Positions 54,163 through 63,637 of a stretch of 64,000 nt of DNA are shown in pieces. The DNA is from Halarcobacter mediterraneus (GTDB lineage Bacteria; Campylobacterota; Campylobacteria; Campylobacterales; Arcobacteraceae), in assembly GCF_004116625.1 (NCBI RefSeq), contig NZ_NXIE01000001.1, positions 124,001 through 188,000 on the forward strand, in the 5' to 3' direction. A model generated the notes under the pieces. That model was given only the letters and a program-made list of their open reading frames with translations, was not told where the DNA came from and ran no database searches. Each line of letters begins with the position of its first letter. Position 1 is the first letter of the stretch. Position numbers and translations under genes: made by a program.

Positions 54163-55133
54163 TGAATATAGAAGAATTAAAAAATGAAATTGAATTTTTT
54201 AATGATAATACGGATGAAATAGGTGTTTCAATTTATGCTGTCTTAAAAAATGAATTAAATCCTGTTAAGCTAGACATAGAAAGTGAAGCTTTAAATGGTC
54301 TAAAAACATTATTTTTAGATAGTCTAAATGAAACTATTATTAATAATGATGAACTTTCTGTTTTAAATTTATCTTCATCTGATGATAGAGTAAATGCAAT
54401 TTACCAGTATGATGTTGATATTCCAGATGAATTATCTTGTATTAATAGTGTAATAACTACTGATAATTTACCTTTGATGAATATTTCTGATACAAGTTTA
54501 TTAGATGTTCAATCTCTACTAATTGAAATTGGTAATGATGAGAAACAAATGGTTTTATATAAAACTATGGCTTCTATTAATATTTATGGTCGAACTAATT
54601 TCTTTTTGAAAAAGAGTAAAACAAGACTTACTAAAATTGATGATGAATTTTTAAGAGTAAGTTCAAACTTCCAATTAATGAGAGTTAATAATGAGTTATT
54701 TGTAATTGATTTAAAAAGTTTAGAAAAAAATTTTGGATTTCATGAGGTTATTAAAAAAGAAGCAACTCTTGGAGTAACTGCTATTGAAAATATATTACTA
54801 GTAGAAAATACGGAAGTTTTACATGAACTTATTGAAGATGTAAAATATGCAAGAAAATTTACAAAAGTAGCTAAATCATCTCCTGTATTAAAAGCTAAAA
54901 TTCCAAATCAAAATATAATAAATTTTTGTAAAGCTTTCCCTAGATTAGTTGGAAAGATTAGATTTAATCAAAGTGAAGATAAAATCCTACTAGATACTAA
55001 AGTTTCTAAAGATTTATTTATCAAAGTATTAATGGATGACTTTTTAACATCAGAACTTACTAAATTCCATTATGAAAGTGTTGCTAAAGATGGGTTAGAT
55101 GAAGATAGTAGTGATGAAGTAGAAGAAAGTTAA
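54162..55133 (+). CDS. kwaB: Kiwa defence protein KwaB-like (DUF4868)
   Basis: This 323-aa protein starts at GTG (54162), overlapping kwaA's stop by one base, with GGAG upstream. The segment LMRVNNELFVIDLKSLEKNFGFHEVIKKEA (near 173) resembles DUF4868, the domain of KwaB. The protein is cytoplasmic with an acidic tail (DEDSSDEVEES). In the known system KwaB acts with KwaA against phage DNA. It is followed 28 bases later by an unknown gene. Confidence 0.75.
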   Translation: MNIEELKNEIEFFNDNTDEIGVSIYAVLKNELNPVKLDIESEALNGLKTLFLDSLNETIINNDELSVLNLSSSDDRVNAIYQYDVDIPDELSCINSVITTDNLPLMNISDTSLLDVQSLLIEIGNDEKQMVLYKTMASINIYGRTNFFLKKSKTRLTKIDDEFLRVSSNFQLMRVNNELFVIDLKSLEKNFGFHEVIKKEATLGVTAIENILLVENTEVLHELIEDVKYARKFTKVAKSSPVLKAKIPNQNIINFCKAFPRLVGKIRFNQSEDKILLDTKVSKDLFIKVLMDDFLTSELTKFHYESVAKDGLDEDSSDEVEES

Positions 55134-55161
55134 TTATAAAAATAATTATAGAGGATAAATT

Positions 55162-56088
55162 TTGGGAAAAATGATAAAAGCATCAGTATTTGATATTGAA
55201 ATTTCTGATAGAAGTCTTTTTTTATCAGAAAAAACATTAGAAGATATCTTAAAAGAATTATCTTCTAAACTTGATGACAATGACTCAAGTAATACGAGAG
55301 TACTTGATATAAATGCAAATGATAAAGAAACTTCAATTTGGTTTGATTCATTCGATGATATAACAAGTTTTTCTCAAGAAGAAATATTTAATAATACAGT
55401 TTGCTTTTTACTAGCTAAGGATATGAATTATCAGTTTGTAGAAAATAAAGAAGAAAAGAAGATTGAAAATTCTGCCCATAATGAAAAAATAAAACCAAAA
55501 ATTCCTGCACATTGTATTTTTATAAAAGATAAAAATATTTTGCTAATGGAAGAAACTTCTGAAACTCCTACTATTTCAACTCTAAAAAGAGGGATAATCA
55601 ATAATTTATCTCTTAAGAATAATGATTTAATCTATAAAGCAAAATATAGAGAAAATATAATAGAACGATTAAATTTATTTGTGGATAACATAAAAACAAT
55701 AGAGATGATAGATTTAGATATAGAACAATATTTAAAAGAATCAGAAGACACAGATGGTTATATGCAAAACTTTTTACATAATCCTAATACAAAATTGACA
55801 GCAAAATTACAAGTTGAATCAAATGATTGGCAATCTAAAGTAGTTAATTTCTTTACAGATACTTTTAATAATAGGGCATCAAAGGAAGTAAAAAATATTA
55901 AAATTACATATAAAGATGAAAAACAAAATGATGATATTATTTCACTTTATGAGAATTTAGTTTATTTGAAAATAGAAAAAGATATGTATATAGAAGATAT
56001 TTCAGGATTAGAAGGACTTGATAGATTAAAATATTCTAAAGAGGTATATAAGACTATGATTGAGGCATACAATGAAATTAATAATTAA
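55162..56088 (+). CDS. unknown soluble protein paired with a membrane protein
   Basis: This 308-aa protein starts at TTG (55162; GAGGA 8 bases upstream) or ATG at 55171. It lacks membrane helices. The PAHCIFIKDKNILLMEETSETPTISTL segment (near 115-141) recalls DUF4747-type proteins, but this is a guess from layout only. It overlaps the next gene by 17 bases, so the two are made together. They lie inside the type I hsd locus, suggesting a defence role. The function is unknown. Confidence 0.6.
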   Translation: MGKMIKASVFDIEISDRSLFLSEKTLEDILKELSSKLDDNDSSNTRVLDINANDKETSIWFDSFDDITSFSQEEIFNNTVCFLLAKDMNYQFVENKEEKKIENSAHNEKIKPKIPAHCIFIKDKNILLMEETSETPTISTLKRGIINNLSLKNNDLIYKAKYRENIIERLNLFVDNIKTIEMIDLDIEQYLKESEDTDGYMQNFLHNPNTKLTAKLQVESNDWQSKVVNFFTDTFNNRASKEVKNIKITYKDEKQNDDIISLYENLVYLKIEKDMYIEDISGLEGLDRLKYSKEVYKTMIEAYNEINN

Positions 56089-56629
56089 ATATATTATTAT
56101 ATTTATGTTGATTTTATCAGGTCTCTTTTTTGATAATATAATCAATATATATAAAGATATTATCCTGAATACCAATATAGTAGTTTTATTAGTCACTTTA
56201 ATTGCTGGTCTATTTGGTTTTATAGTTGCAGTTATACCTTTTGCAATACAACTGTTTAATCAAGATAATTCAGATAAAAAAAATAGTTTTCTTAATAAGT
56301 TAATGACAAAAAAGAAATTTGATTTTTTTGTAAAACCTATGTTTAATAGGTTTATAAAAATGTTATATGTTATGTTTATTTTATTTCTATATACATTTTT
56401 ATTAAATATATTACAAACTATAGATTTTAAGGGCATAACTTTTATTTTTAAAGAGATTTATGAAATACCTTTATATAAATATGGGATTGTATTTTTATTT
56501 TATTTATATGTAGTATTGATTATTCAGTTTTTTACAATGTTAAGAAATATTATAAGAGATTTACAAACATTAGTATTTAACTTTTTTAAAGTAAAAGAAG
56601 AAGAATTTAAATATATGGAAAATAAATAA
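56072..56629 (+). CDS. unknown membrane protein paired with the 308-aa protein
   Basis: This 185-aa protein is read from the ATG at 56072 (GAGG 10 bases upstream); the frame opens at 56060. It has about four hydrophobic segments: an N-terminal helix, a helix near 35-60 (VVLLVTLIAGLFGFIVAVI), and two further ones around 97-115 and 138-158. A basic, charged region separates them. It overlaps the upstream gene. A membrane partner next to a soluble sensor is a common abortive-infection layout. No family is recognised. Confidence 0.6.
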   Translation: MKLIIKYIIIFMLILSGLFFDNIINIYKDIILNTNIVVLLVTLIAGLFGFIVAVIPFAIQLFNQDNSDKKNSFLNKLMTKKKFDFFVKPMFNRFIKMLYVMFILFLYTFLLNILQTIDFKGITFIFKEIYEIPLYKYGIVFLFYLYVVLIIQFFTMLRNIIRDLQTLVFNFFKVKEEEFKYMENK

Positions 56630-56640
56630 TGACAAATACT

Positions 56641-56798
56641 ATTTATATGAACAATTATAATTTACAATTTGTTACTTTTAAGAGCTTCGGGATTGTAGCC
56701 CGATGTACTCTAAGTGCACTTAAAGATTATGTAAGTTATACTTTCACTAACACACCCCCTCCACCTCTTAACAATGTGCCAAAGAGAGGGTCTTCTTT
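56641..56798 (+). ncRNA. candidate structured RNA or leader upstream of the Abi_2 gene
   Basis: This 158-base stretch is GC-richer than its surroundings and has no open frame. It holds a hairpin (TCGGG at 56687-56691, CCCGA at 56699-56703) with AGAG/CTCT outer pairs at 56681-56684 and 56707-56710, a TAAGTGCACTTA palindrome at 56711-56722, and a second hairpin pairing CCTCTT (56764-56769) with the AAGAGAGG at the ribosome site. AbiF-type proteins are reported to have RNA partners encoded just upstream. The RNA is inferred. Confidence 0.55.
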
Positions 56799-57749
56799 AT
56801 GAATAACCTTCAAGAACAATTACAATCATTAAAAAATCAAGAAAACACTTACCAAAAAGAACATAAGACTTTTGAAGAACAATTAGAACTTTTAAAACAA
56901 AGAGATTTAATCATTTCAAATCCTCAATATGTACTTACGAAACTACAACATATAAATTATTATAGACTTAGTGCTTACTTTTTACCTTTCCAATATCCTA
57001 AAAATTTAGAAAATAAAAATAAATTTTTACCAGATACAACTTTTGAAAATATAATAAAACTATACTACTTTGATACAGAACTTAGAAAGATTATATTTGA
57101 AGCTATTGAGGTTATAGAGATTTATCTTAGAACACAAATAGCTTACCATCATGCAAAATCTTATGATGCTTTTGGTTACTTAGATATATCAACACTAAGA
57201 ACAAATAAACAAACAGAATTTGATGAACTTCACAAAGATATATTAAAAGAAAAAGAGCGTTCTAAAGAAGTATTTATAAGGCACTTTAAAAATAAATATA
57301 ATACTACTGATTTGCCTATTTGGACAGTTGTAGAGATTATTTCATTTGGCTCTTTATCAAAACTATTTATGCTTTTACAAGAAAAAGAACAAAATGAAGT
57401 AATATCATCTATGGGTGAAATTAATAAAGTAGTATTTTTCAAATGGTTCAAAGCATTATCAAGTGTAAGAAATGCTTGTGCTCATCATAGTAGACTTTGG
57501 AACAAGACTTTAGGCGTTAGTTTTGAAGTTCCAAGAAAACATGAATCTTTTAAAGAGTTATCAGATAGTAAAAATAAAATCTTTTTTGCACTAACAGTTA
57601 TAGAGTATATATTAACTTGTATTGGTGAAGATGAATTAGAATTTAAAGCTAAAATAAAATCCTTAATAAAAAAATATCCTGAAGTAGATATAGAAAAAAT
57701 GGGATTTATAAAGAACTGGGAAAATAATCCAATTTGGAGAGATAAATGA
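56799..57749 (+). CDS. Abi_2 / AbiF-like abortive infection protein (HEPN)
   Basis: This 316-aa protein matches the Abi_2 family: INYYRLSAYFLPF near 54, FDTELRKIIFEAIEVIEIYLRTQIAYH near 91 and SVRNACAHHSRLWN near 222. It has two Rx4-6H motifs (R111-H117 and R224-H229), the pattern of HEPN ribonucleases. AbiF-type HEPN proteins are proposed relatives of Cas13 effectors. It has a GAGAGGG ribosome site that the upstream hairpin could hide, implying repression by RNA structure. It overlaps the ATPase gene by 4 bases. Confidence 0.85.
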   Translation: MNNLQEQLQSLKNQENTYQKEHKTFEEQLELLKQRDLIISNPQYVLTKLQHINYYRLSAYFLPFQYPKNLENKNKFLPDTTFENIIKLYYFDTELRKIIFEAIEVIEIYLRTQIAYHHAKSYDAFGYLDISTLRTNKQTEFDELHKDILKEKERSKEVFIRHFKNKYNTTDLPIWTVVEIISFGSLSKLFMLLQEKEQNEVISSMGEINKVVFFKWFKALSSVRNACAHHSRLWNKTLGVSFEVPRKHESFKELSDSKNKIFFALTVIEYILTCIGEDELEFKAKIKSLIKKYPEVDIEKMGFIKNWENNPIWRDK

Positions 57750-59482
57750 GTAAATTTGAATTAATCTATTTATGGGTTGAAGAGTATAAAAATATAAAAA
57801 ATCAGAGGTTTAATTTTAGTCCTAGATTTGAATGTAGGTATGATAAAGATACAGAAGAACTAGCAATAACGGGTAAAGAATATATAAATATTTTCCCTGA
57901 TAATCTTAATATTACTGCAATAGTTGGAGAAAATGGTAGTGGAAAAAGTAGTTTATTAGATTTTATTTTAGAACAAAATGAATATAACGGTATATTTGTT
58001 TTTAAATATAATAATAAATTATTAGTCTTTCATAAAAACTTAAAAAAGGAAAATATAAAGAATGAAACTCGATTTGAGATAACATTAAATCCTGAATCAT
58101 TAAACAAATATGGAACTTCATTACTTTTTATGAAATCATTCATAGATATTAACACATATAAAATGAGTGACTTTTTAATACCTCGAAGATTTTTTCATTT
58201 GACTGAAAAGATAGATTTTATTTCAGATTTACATAAGAACTCTGTAGAGCTTTTTAATATTGTCTCAATTAATTCAAAAAAAGAAAAAAATGATGATACT
58301 CTAGCTTCTTCTTATTCTAATTTAGTTCTAAATAATCATTTTAGTTATCTTAAAAGTAAGTATTTGCATATAATTTTAAAGCATTATCCCAATTTAAAAA
58401 GATTTATTGCTGAACATTTTAAAATTGAGAATATCAAATTTCAACTCAAAGATTTGGGAAAAATCTTTTTAGCTTCACCTAGTTTTAAAGATAATTATAA
58501 AAGAGATGAATTTTTAAAAAATATGTATACTAATTTTGATGAAGAAAAATTAACAATCAATAGATTTAAAATTCTTTGTTTGATTTTTTGTTATTTAAAA
58601 GATGATGAAATTAAAAAATTTATATTAAGTCAAAAAAATATTAATTTTGTCAATATATATAATTCCTTAATGACTCAGAATTATGATTACTTTTTTATCT
58701 GGGATAGTTTTATAAACCTAGTAGAGTCTGATCTTGAATTTGAAAAGTTTATTGAAAAATACCTTGAATTTATAGAAGAAATAAGGCATGATATTTTGGA
58801 ATTTAGTTTTACTCCAATGTTAAGTAGTGGGGAGGAAAAACTACTTTACCTAATTACAAATATGTACAATCATATTTTGAATATGAAGAAATCCGGAGTT
58901 AGTAAATTCACAATAATTGTTGATGAACCTGATACTTTACTACATCCAAATTGGCAAAAAAAGTTTATTTCGTTAATAACAAATTTTATAAATGTCTTTT
59001 TCAAGAATGACACTTTTAATTTTATAATGACATCACATTCTCCATTTATTCTCTCAGATCTTCCAAAAGGTAATATAGTTTTTTTAGATAAGTATAAAGA
59101 AAATGATTATGAAGTAAAAAATAACATACAAAAAATAGGTAATTGTAAAAATGTTACTAGTGAGATTAATATTAAAACCTTTGGATCAAATATTCATACT
59201 TTATTGTCACATGGATTTTTTATGAATAATGGACTTATGGGAGAATTTGCAAAAAATACAATAGATAAAATAATTAAATTTTTAAATGGCAATAACTCAT
59301 TTATTGATATTCCAATAAATAAGATTAAACATACTATAAATTCTGTTGGAGAAGATTTTTTAAAAACAAAACTTTTGGATATGTATTATAAAAAATTTAA
59401 TGATGATTTTATAAGAGAACAAAGAAAACAAGAGTTATTAAAACAAAAGAACTTAATTGAAAAAGAGTTAAAAGAATTATGA
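57746..59482 (+). CDS. AAA ATPase of a Septu-like system (PtuA-like)
   Basis: This 578-aa ABC-type ATPase has Walker A GENGSGKSS (61-69), a long middle region, the signature SSGEEKLLYL (near 362), Walker B IIVDEPDTLLHP (near 388) and the switch TSHSPF. It overlaps the HNH gene downstream by 4 bases. An ATPase plus HNH nuclease is the Septu (PtuA-PtuB) arrangement, also found in some retron systems. It overlaps the Abi gene by 4 bases too, so three defence genes are read together. Confidence 0.8.
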   Translation: MSKFELIYLWVEEYKNIKNQRFNFSPRFECRYDKDTEELAITGKEYINIFPDNLNITAIVGENGSGKSSLLDFILEQNEYNGIFVFKYNNKLLVFHKNLKKENIKNETRFEITLNPESLNKYGTSLLFMKSFIDINTYKMSDFLIPRRFFHLTEKIDFISDLHKNSVELFNIVSINSKKEKNDDTLASSYSNLVLNNHFSYLKSKYLHIILKHYPNLKRFIAEHFKIENIKFQLKDLGKIFLASPSFKDNYKRDEFLKNMYTNFDEEKLTINRFKILCLIFCYLKDDEIKKFILSQKNINFVNIYNSLMTQNYDYFFIWDSFINLVESDLEFEKFIEKYLEFIEEIRHDILEFSFTPMLSSGEEKLLYLITNMYNHILNMKKSGVSKFTIIVDEPDTLLHPNWQKKFISLITNFINVFFKNDTFNFIMTSHSPFILSDLPKGNIVFLDKYKENDYEVKNNIQKIGNCKNVTSEINIKTFGSNIHTLLSHGFFMNNGLMGEFAKNTIDKIIKFLNGNNSFIDIPINKIKHTINSVGEDFLKTKLLDMYYKKFNDDFIREQRKQELLKQKNLIEKELKEL

Positions 59483-60456
59483 TTCAAATATCTTATCCTG
59501 AAGACACTATATTAGAAAAGTTTTATAATGATTATAAATCTGAAATATTAAGACGTATTACTGTAATAAAAAAACAAAAGAAAATATCTTGGAAAAATAA
59601 AAACTACAGTTTAACAAAAAAAATAATTAAAATTATAGAACAATTTGAAAATGAAGAATATCTAAAAAGAGTTATGCTTTCACCTCCAAATGAATTAGTT
59701 AAAATAATTCAGATATATAAAAAAATGTATGAAGAACCCCGATTTAAAAATATAGGTTTACAATTTTTTTATAATAAATTTTATGACGAAAAGAGAACAA
59801 TAGATATATTTTTACGTAGTATCTTTGAAAAATATGGTTATGATAAAATTGATAAGCTACAATTTATTAAAATTATAGATTTAAAAACATGCCCATACTG
59901 TAATAGAAACTATACCTTCTCATTAAATGAAGAAGGTAGTGTGAAACCAGAAATTGATCATTTCTATCCTAAATCACTTTATCCTTTCCTTGCATGTTCA
60001 TATTTTAATTTAATCCCATCATGTCCTACATGTAATGGATTTGGAGCAAAAGAATCAAAAGATACATATTATCAGTATCCTATAACAAATCCGTATGAAG
60101 TAAAAAAAGATGAGTTTAAATTTTCTATTAGCCCTAATAATATAAATTTTTTTAATGTTGAAAGTAAAAAATATGATTTTGATAGTTTTGAAATTGAATT
60201 ATATGGGAATAAAGCTAGTCTAGAAGTATTTAAATTAGAAGAGCTATATAAGGAACATAAAGATGTTGTTGTAGAGCTTTTAATAAAAAAAGCATATTAT
60301 CCAAAAAGTTATATAGAAGAATTAAAAAATTTTGGTTTTTCCGAGGATGAAATTTACAGATATTTACTGTCTAATTATAAAAGAGATGAAGATTTACATA
60401 AAAGACCTTTAAGTAAGCTGGTTAGAGATATCAGTGAAGAATTAAAATTAATTTAG
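59479..60456 (+). CDS. HNH endonuclease of a Septu-like system (PtuB-like)
   Basis: This 325-aa protein has an HNH fold with a Cys4 zinc site: C138-C141, then D160-H161 (EIDHFYPKS), N177 (in FNLIPSC) and C182-C185-N186. An N-terminal helical region of about 130 residues precedes it, longer than the usual PtuB. It likely cleaves DNA when the partner ATPase senses infection or nucleotide depletion, as in Septu. The gene is followed by hsdR after 11 bases. Confidence 0.8.
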   Translation: MIQISYPEDTILEKFYNDYKSEILRRITVIKKQKKISWKNKNYSLTKKIIKIIEQFENEEYLKRVMLSPPNELVKIIQIYKKMYEEPRFKNIGLQFFYNKFYDEKRTIDIFLRSIFEKYGYDKIDKLQFIKIIDLKTCPYCNRNYTFSLNEEGSVKPEIDHFYPKSLYPFLACSYFNLIPSCPTCNGFGAKESKDTYYQYPITNPYEVKKDEFKFSISPNNINFFNVESKKYDFDSFEIELYGNKASLEVFKLEELYKEHKDVVVELLIKKAYYPKSYIEELKNFGFSEDEIYRYLLSNYKRDEDLHKRPLSKLVRDISEELKLI

Positions 60457-60467
60457 AGAGATTAATA

Positions 60468-63400
60468 ATGAATAAATTTACAGAAGAAAAATTAGAACTA
60501 GCATTTGTAGAGTTACTTGAAAATCAAGGCATTATCTATCAGTTTGGTAAAGATATACAAAGAGATGAAAGTGAAGTATTACTAGAAGACGATTTAAAAG
60601 AGTATCTAAAAAGTAGATATAAAAGTGATAATATAACTGATAGTGAAATTACTCAAATAGTAAGGAAACTACAATCTTTCCCTGCAAGTGATTTATACGA
60701 CTCTAATAAATCTATTATGAAACTAGTATCTGATGGATTTATTTTAAAAAGAGAAGATGCTTCACAAAAAGATATTTACATAGAGTTTATAAATTATGAG
60801 GATGTGAATAAAAACAGTTTTAAAATAGTAAATCAACTTGAAATTATGGGCTATGAAAAAAGAATACCTGATGGAATACTGTATATAAACGGTATTCCAT
60901 TGGTAGTGTTTGAGTTTAAAAGTGCCATAAGAGAAGAAGCAACTATCCATGATGCTTTTGTACAACTAACTACAAGGTATAGAAGAGATATACCTGAACT
61001 TTTTAAATATAATGCCTTTTGTGTCATAAGTGATGGAGTGAATAATAAAGCAGGTTCATTTTTTGCACCTTATGAGTTCTTTTACTCTTGGAGAAAGATT
61101 ACTGGAGATGAAATAGATGTAGATGGTATTGCATCTATGCACTCTATGCTTCAAGGTATGTTTGATAAAGAAAGATTAGTAGATATTATTCATAACTTTA
61201 TCTATATGCCTGATAAATCAAAAAAAGAAGAAAAGATAGTTTGTCGTTACCCTCAATACTACGCTACAAGAAAACTCTATGAAAATATAAAGTTACATCA
61301 AAAACCAAATGGTGATGGTAAAGGTGGTACATACTTTGGAGCCACTGGGTGTGGGAAGAGCTTTACTATGCTTTACTTAACAAGAATGTTAATGAAAAGT
61401 GTTGAGTTCTCAAGTCCTACTATTATACTTATCACAGATAGAACAGACTTGGATACACAGCTTAGTTCTCAATTTTCTAATGCTAAAGGCTTTATAGGTG
61501 ATGATGGAATAGTAAGTGTTGAAAGTAGAGCTGATTTAAGAGAAAAACTACAAGGTCGTGAGAGTGGTGGAGTATTTTTAACTACTATTCATAAGTTTAC
61601 AGAAGATATAGAGATACTAAGTGAAAGAACAAATATCATCTGTATATCTGATGAAGCACATAGAAGCCAAATAAACCTAGAGCAAAAAGTAAAGACTTCT
61701 AAAGATGGTTTGAAAAAAACTTACGGTTTTGCAAAGTATCTACATGACTCATTGCCAAATGCTACTTATGTTGGATTTACAGGAACTCCTATAGATGCTA
61801 CTCTTGATGTATTTGGAGATGTAGTAGATAGTTATACTATGACAGAATCAGTAAGAGATGAAATCACAGTAAGGATAGTATATGAAGGAAGAGCTGCTAA
61901 AGTTCTACTTGATAACTCAAAATTACAAGATATTGAAAAATACTATGATGATTGTGCAAAAGCAGGAGCAAATGAACACCAAATAGAAGATAGTAAAAAA
62001 TCAATGTCAAATATGAGTGAAATACTTGGTGATCCTGATAGAATAAAAGCAATTGCGAAAGATTTTGTAGAACATTATGAAAAAAGAGTAAGTGAAGGTG
62101 CCACACTAAAAGGCAAAGCTATGTTTGTGTCAAGCTCAAGACCTATAGCTTATGCACTCTTTCGTGAGCTTATTGCTTTAAGACCACAGTGGAATGAAAA
62201 AAGTGTAGCAGATGATGGTGTAGAACTTACTGATAAAGAGAAAAAAGAGATATTACCTCTTGAAAAACTAAAAATGATTATGACTAGAAATAAAGATGAT
62301 GAAAAAGAGTTATATGATTTACTAGGAACTAAAGAGTACAGAAAGACTTTAGATACACAGTTTAAAAATGAAAAATCAAACTTTAAAATAGCTATAGTAG
62401 TAGATATGTGGCTTACTGGGTTTGATGTACCATTCTTAGATACTATTTATATAGATAAACCAATACAACAACACAACCTTATACAAACTATTTCAAGGGT
62501 AAATAGAAAGTTTGCAGGAAAAGAAAAAGGGCTAGTAGTTGATTATATAGGTATAAAAACAGCTATGAATAAAGCCTTAAAACAGTTTTCACAAATGGAT
62601 AGTCAGAACTTTGAAGATATAAAAGCCTCAATTGTAGTGGTGCGTGACCAATTGGATTTATTATCAAAACTATTCCATAAGTTTGATAGTAATTTATATT
62701 TCAATGGAACACCAACAGAACAATTAGATTGTTTAAATAGAGCTAGTGAATATGTACAGCTTACAAAAGAGCTTGAGACAAGATTTATGTATCTTGTAAA
62801 AAGACTTAAATCTGCTTATGATATTTGTTGTGGAAGTGAAGAGTTTACTCAAAATGAAAAAGATTATATTCACTTCTACCTAGCCATTAGAAGTATTGTA
62901 ATAAAGCTTACAAAAGGTTATGCTCCTGATACTGCACAAATGAATGCAAAAGTTAGAGAGATGATAACAGAAGCACTTAAAAGTGATGGCGTTGAGGAAA
63001 TATTTAAATTAGGCTCAGAAGATGAAGCTCAAGTTGATATTTTTGATGAAGATTATATTAATAAGATAAATAAAATCAAATTACCAAACACAAAGATAAA
63101 ACTACTGCAACAACTATTAGCAAAAGCATTAGAAGATTTTAAAAAAGTAAATAAAGTAAAAGCTACAGACTTTTCTAAAAAATTTACAGCGTTAGTTGAA
63201 AAATATAATGAAAGAAAAGAAGAAGATGTCCTTGTTAGTGAAGTCTTAGAGGACTTCACTGATGAGATTATTGACCTTTATGAAGAGTTGAAAAAAGAGA
63301 AAGAATCTTTTGGGGATATGGGTATAGACTTTGAAGAAAAAGCTTTCTACGATATATTAAAAAGTATTGCTATTAAGTTTGATTTTTCATATCCAGAAGA

Positions 63401-63611
63401 TAAGTTAATAGAACTATCTCGTGAAGTAAAAATAGTAGTTGATGATAAAACAAAATATACAGATTGGGATGTAAGGGATGATATAAAAGCCGAACTAAAA
63501 GTTGACCTTATTATGCTTTTAGCTAAACATGGATATCCACCAATTACAAAAGATGAAGTATTTAAAGAGATATTTGAACAAGCAGAGAATTTTAAAAAGT
63601 ATAAAAATTAA
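60468..63611 (+). CDS. hsdR: type I restriction-modification system, restriction subunit
   Basis: This 1047-aa protein has an N-terminal PD-ExK nuclease (D...VVFEFKS, near 134-152), a helicase motor with Walker A GATGCGKSFT (near 291) and DEAH box CISDEAHRS (near 396), and the GFTGTPID motif (near 437). It translocates and cuts unmodified DNA with the HsdM/HsdS subunits. In most loci hsdR is next to hsdM or hsdS; here about 6.9 kb of other defence genes separates it from hsdS. Confidence 0.95.
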   Translation: MNKFTEEKLELAFVELLENQGIIYQFGKDIQRDESEVLLEDDLKEYLKSRYKSDNITDSEITQIVRKLQSFPASDLYDSNKSIMKLVSDGFILKREDASQKDIYIEFINYEDVNKNSFKIVNQLEIMGYEKRIPDGILYINGIPLVVFEFKSAIREEATIHDAFVQLTTRYRRDIPELFKYNAFCVISDGVNNKAGSFFAPYEFFYSWRKITGDEIDVDGIASMHSMLQGMFDKERLVDIIHNFIYMPDKSKKEEKIVCRYPQYYATRKLYENIKLHQKPNGDGKGGTYFGATGCGKSFTMLYLTRMLMKSVEFSSPTIILITDRTDLDTQLSSQFSNAKGFIGDDGIVSVESRADLREKLQGRESGGVFLTTIHKFTEDIEILSERTNIICISDEAHRSQINLEQKVKTSKDGLKKTYGFAKYLHDSLPNATYVGFTGTPIDATLDVFGDVVDSYTMTESVRDEITVRIVYEGRAAKVLLDNSKLQDIEKYYDDCAKAGANEHQIEDSKKSMSNMSEILGDPDRIKAIAKDFVEHYEKRVSEGATLKGKAMFVSSSRPIAYALFRELIALRPQWNEKSVADDGVELTDKEKKEILPLEKLKMIMTRNKDDEKELYDLLGTKEYRKTLDTQFKNEKSNFKIAIVVDMWLTGFDVPFLDTIYIDKPIQQHNLIQTISRVNRKFAGKEKGLVVDYIGIKTAMNKALKQFSQMDSQNFEDIKASIVVVRDQLDLLSKLFHKFDSNLYFNGTPTEQLDCLNRASEYVQLTKELETRFMYLVKRLKSAYDICCGSEEFTQNEKDYIHFYLAIRSIVIKLTKGYAPDTAQMNAKVREMITEALKSDGVEEIFKLGSEDEAQVDIFDEDYINKINKIKLPNTKIKLLQQLLAKALEDFKKVNKVKATDFSKKFTALVEKYNERKEEDVLVSEVLEDFTDEIIDLYEELKKEKESFGDMGIDFEEKAFYDILKSIAIKFDFSYPEDKLIELSREVKIVVDDKTKYTDWDVRDDIKAELKVDLIMLLAKHGYPPITKDEVFKEIFEQAENFKKYKN

Positions 63612-63637
63612 TTAACATTATAAATGGAGGTTAAAAA

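Noticed and set aside
57230-57451. Minus-strand frame inside the Abi gene as an antisense antitoxin
   Set aside because: No ribosome site and composition fits a shadow frame of the real gene.
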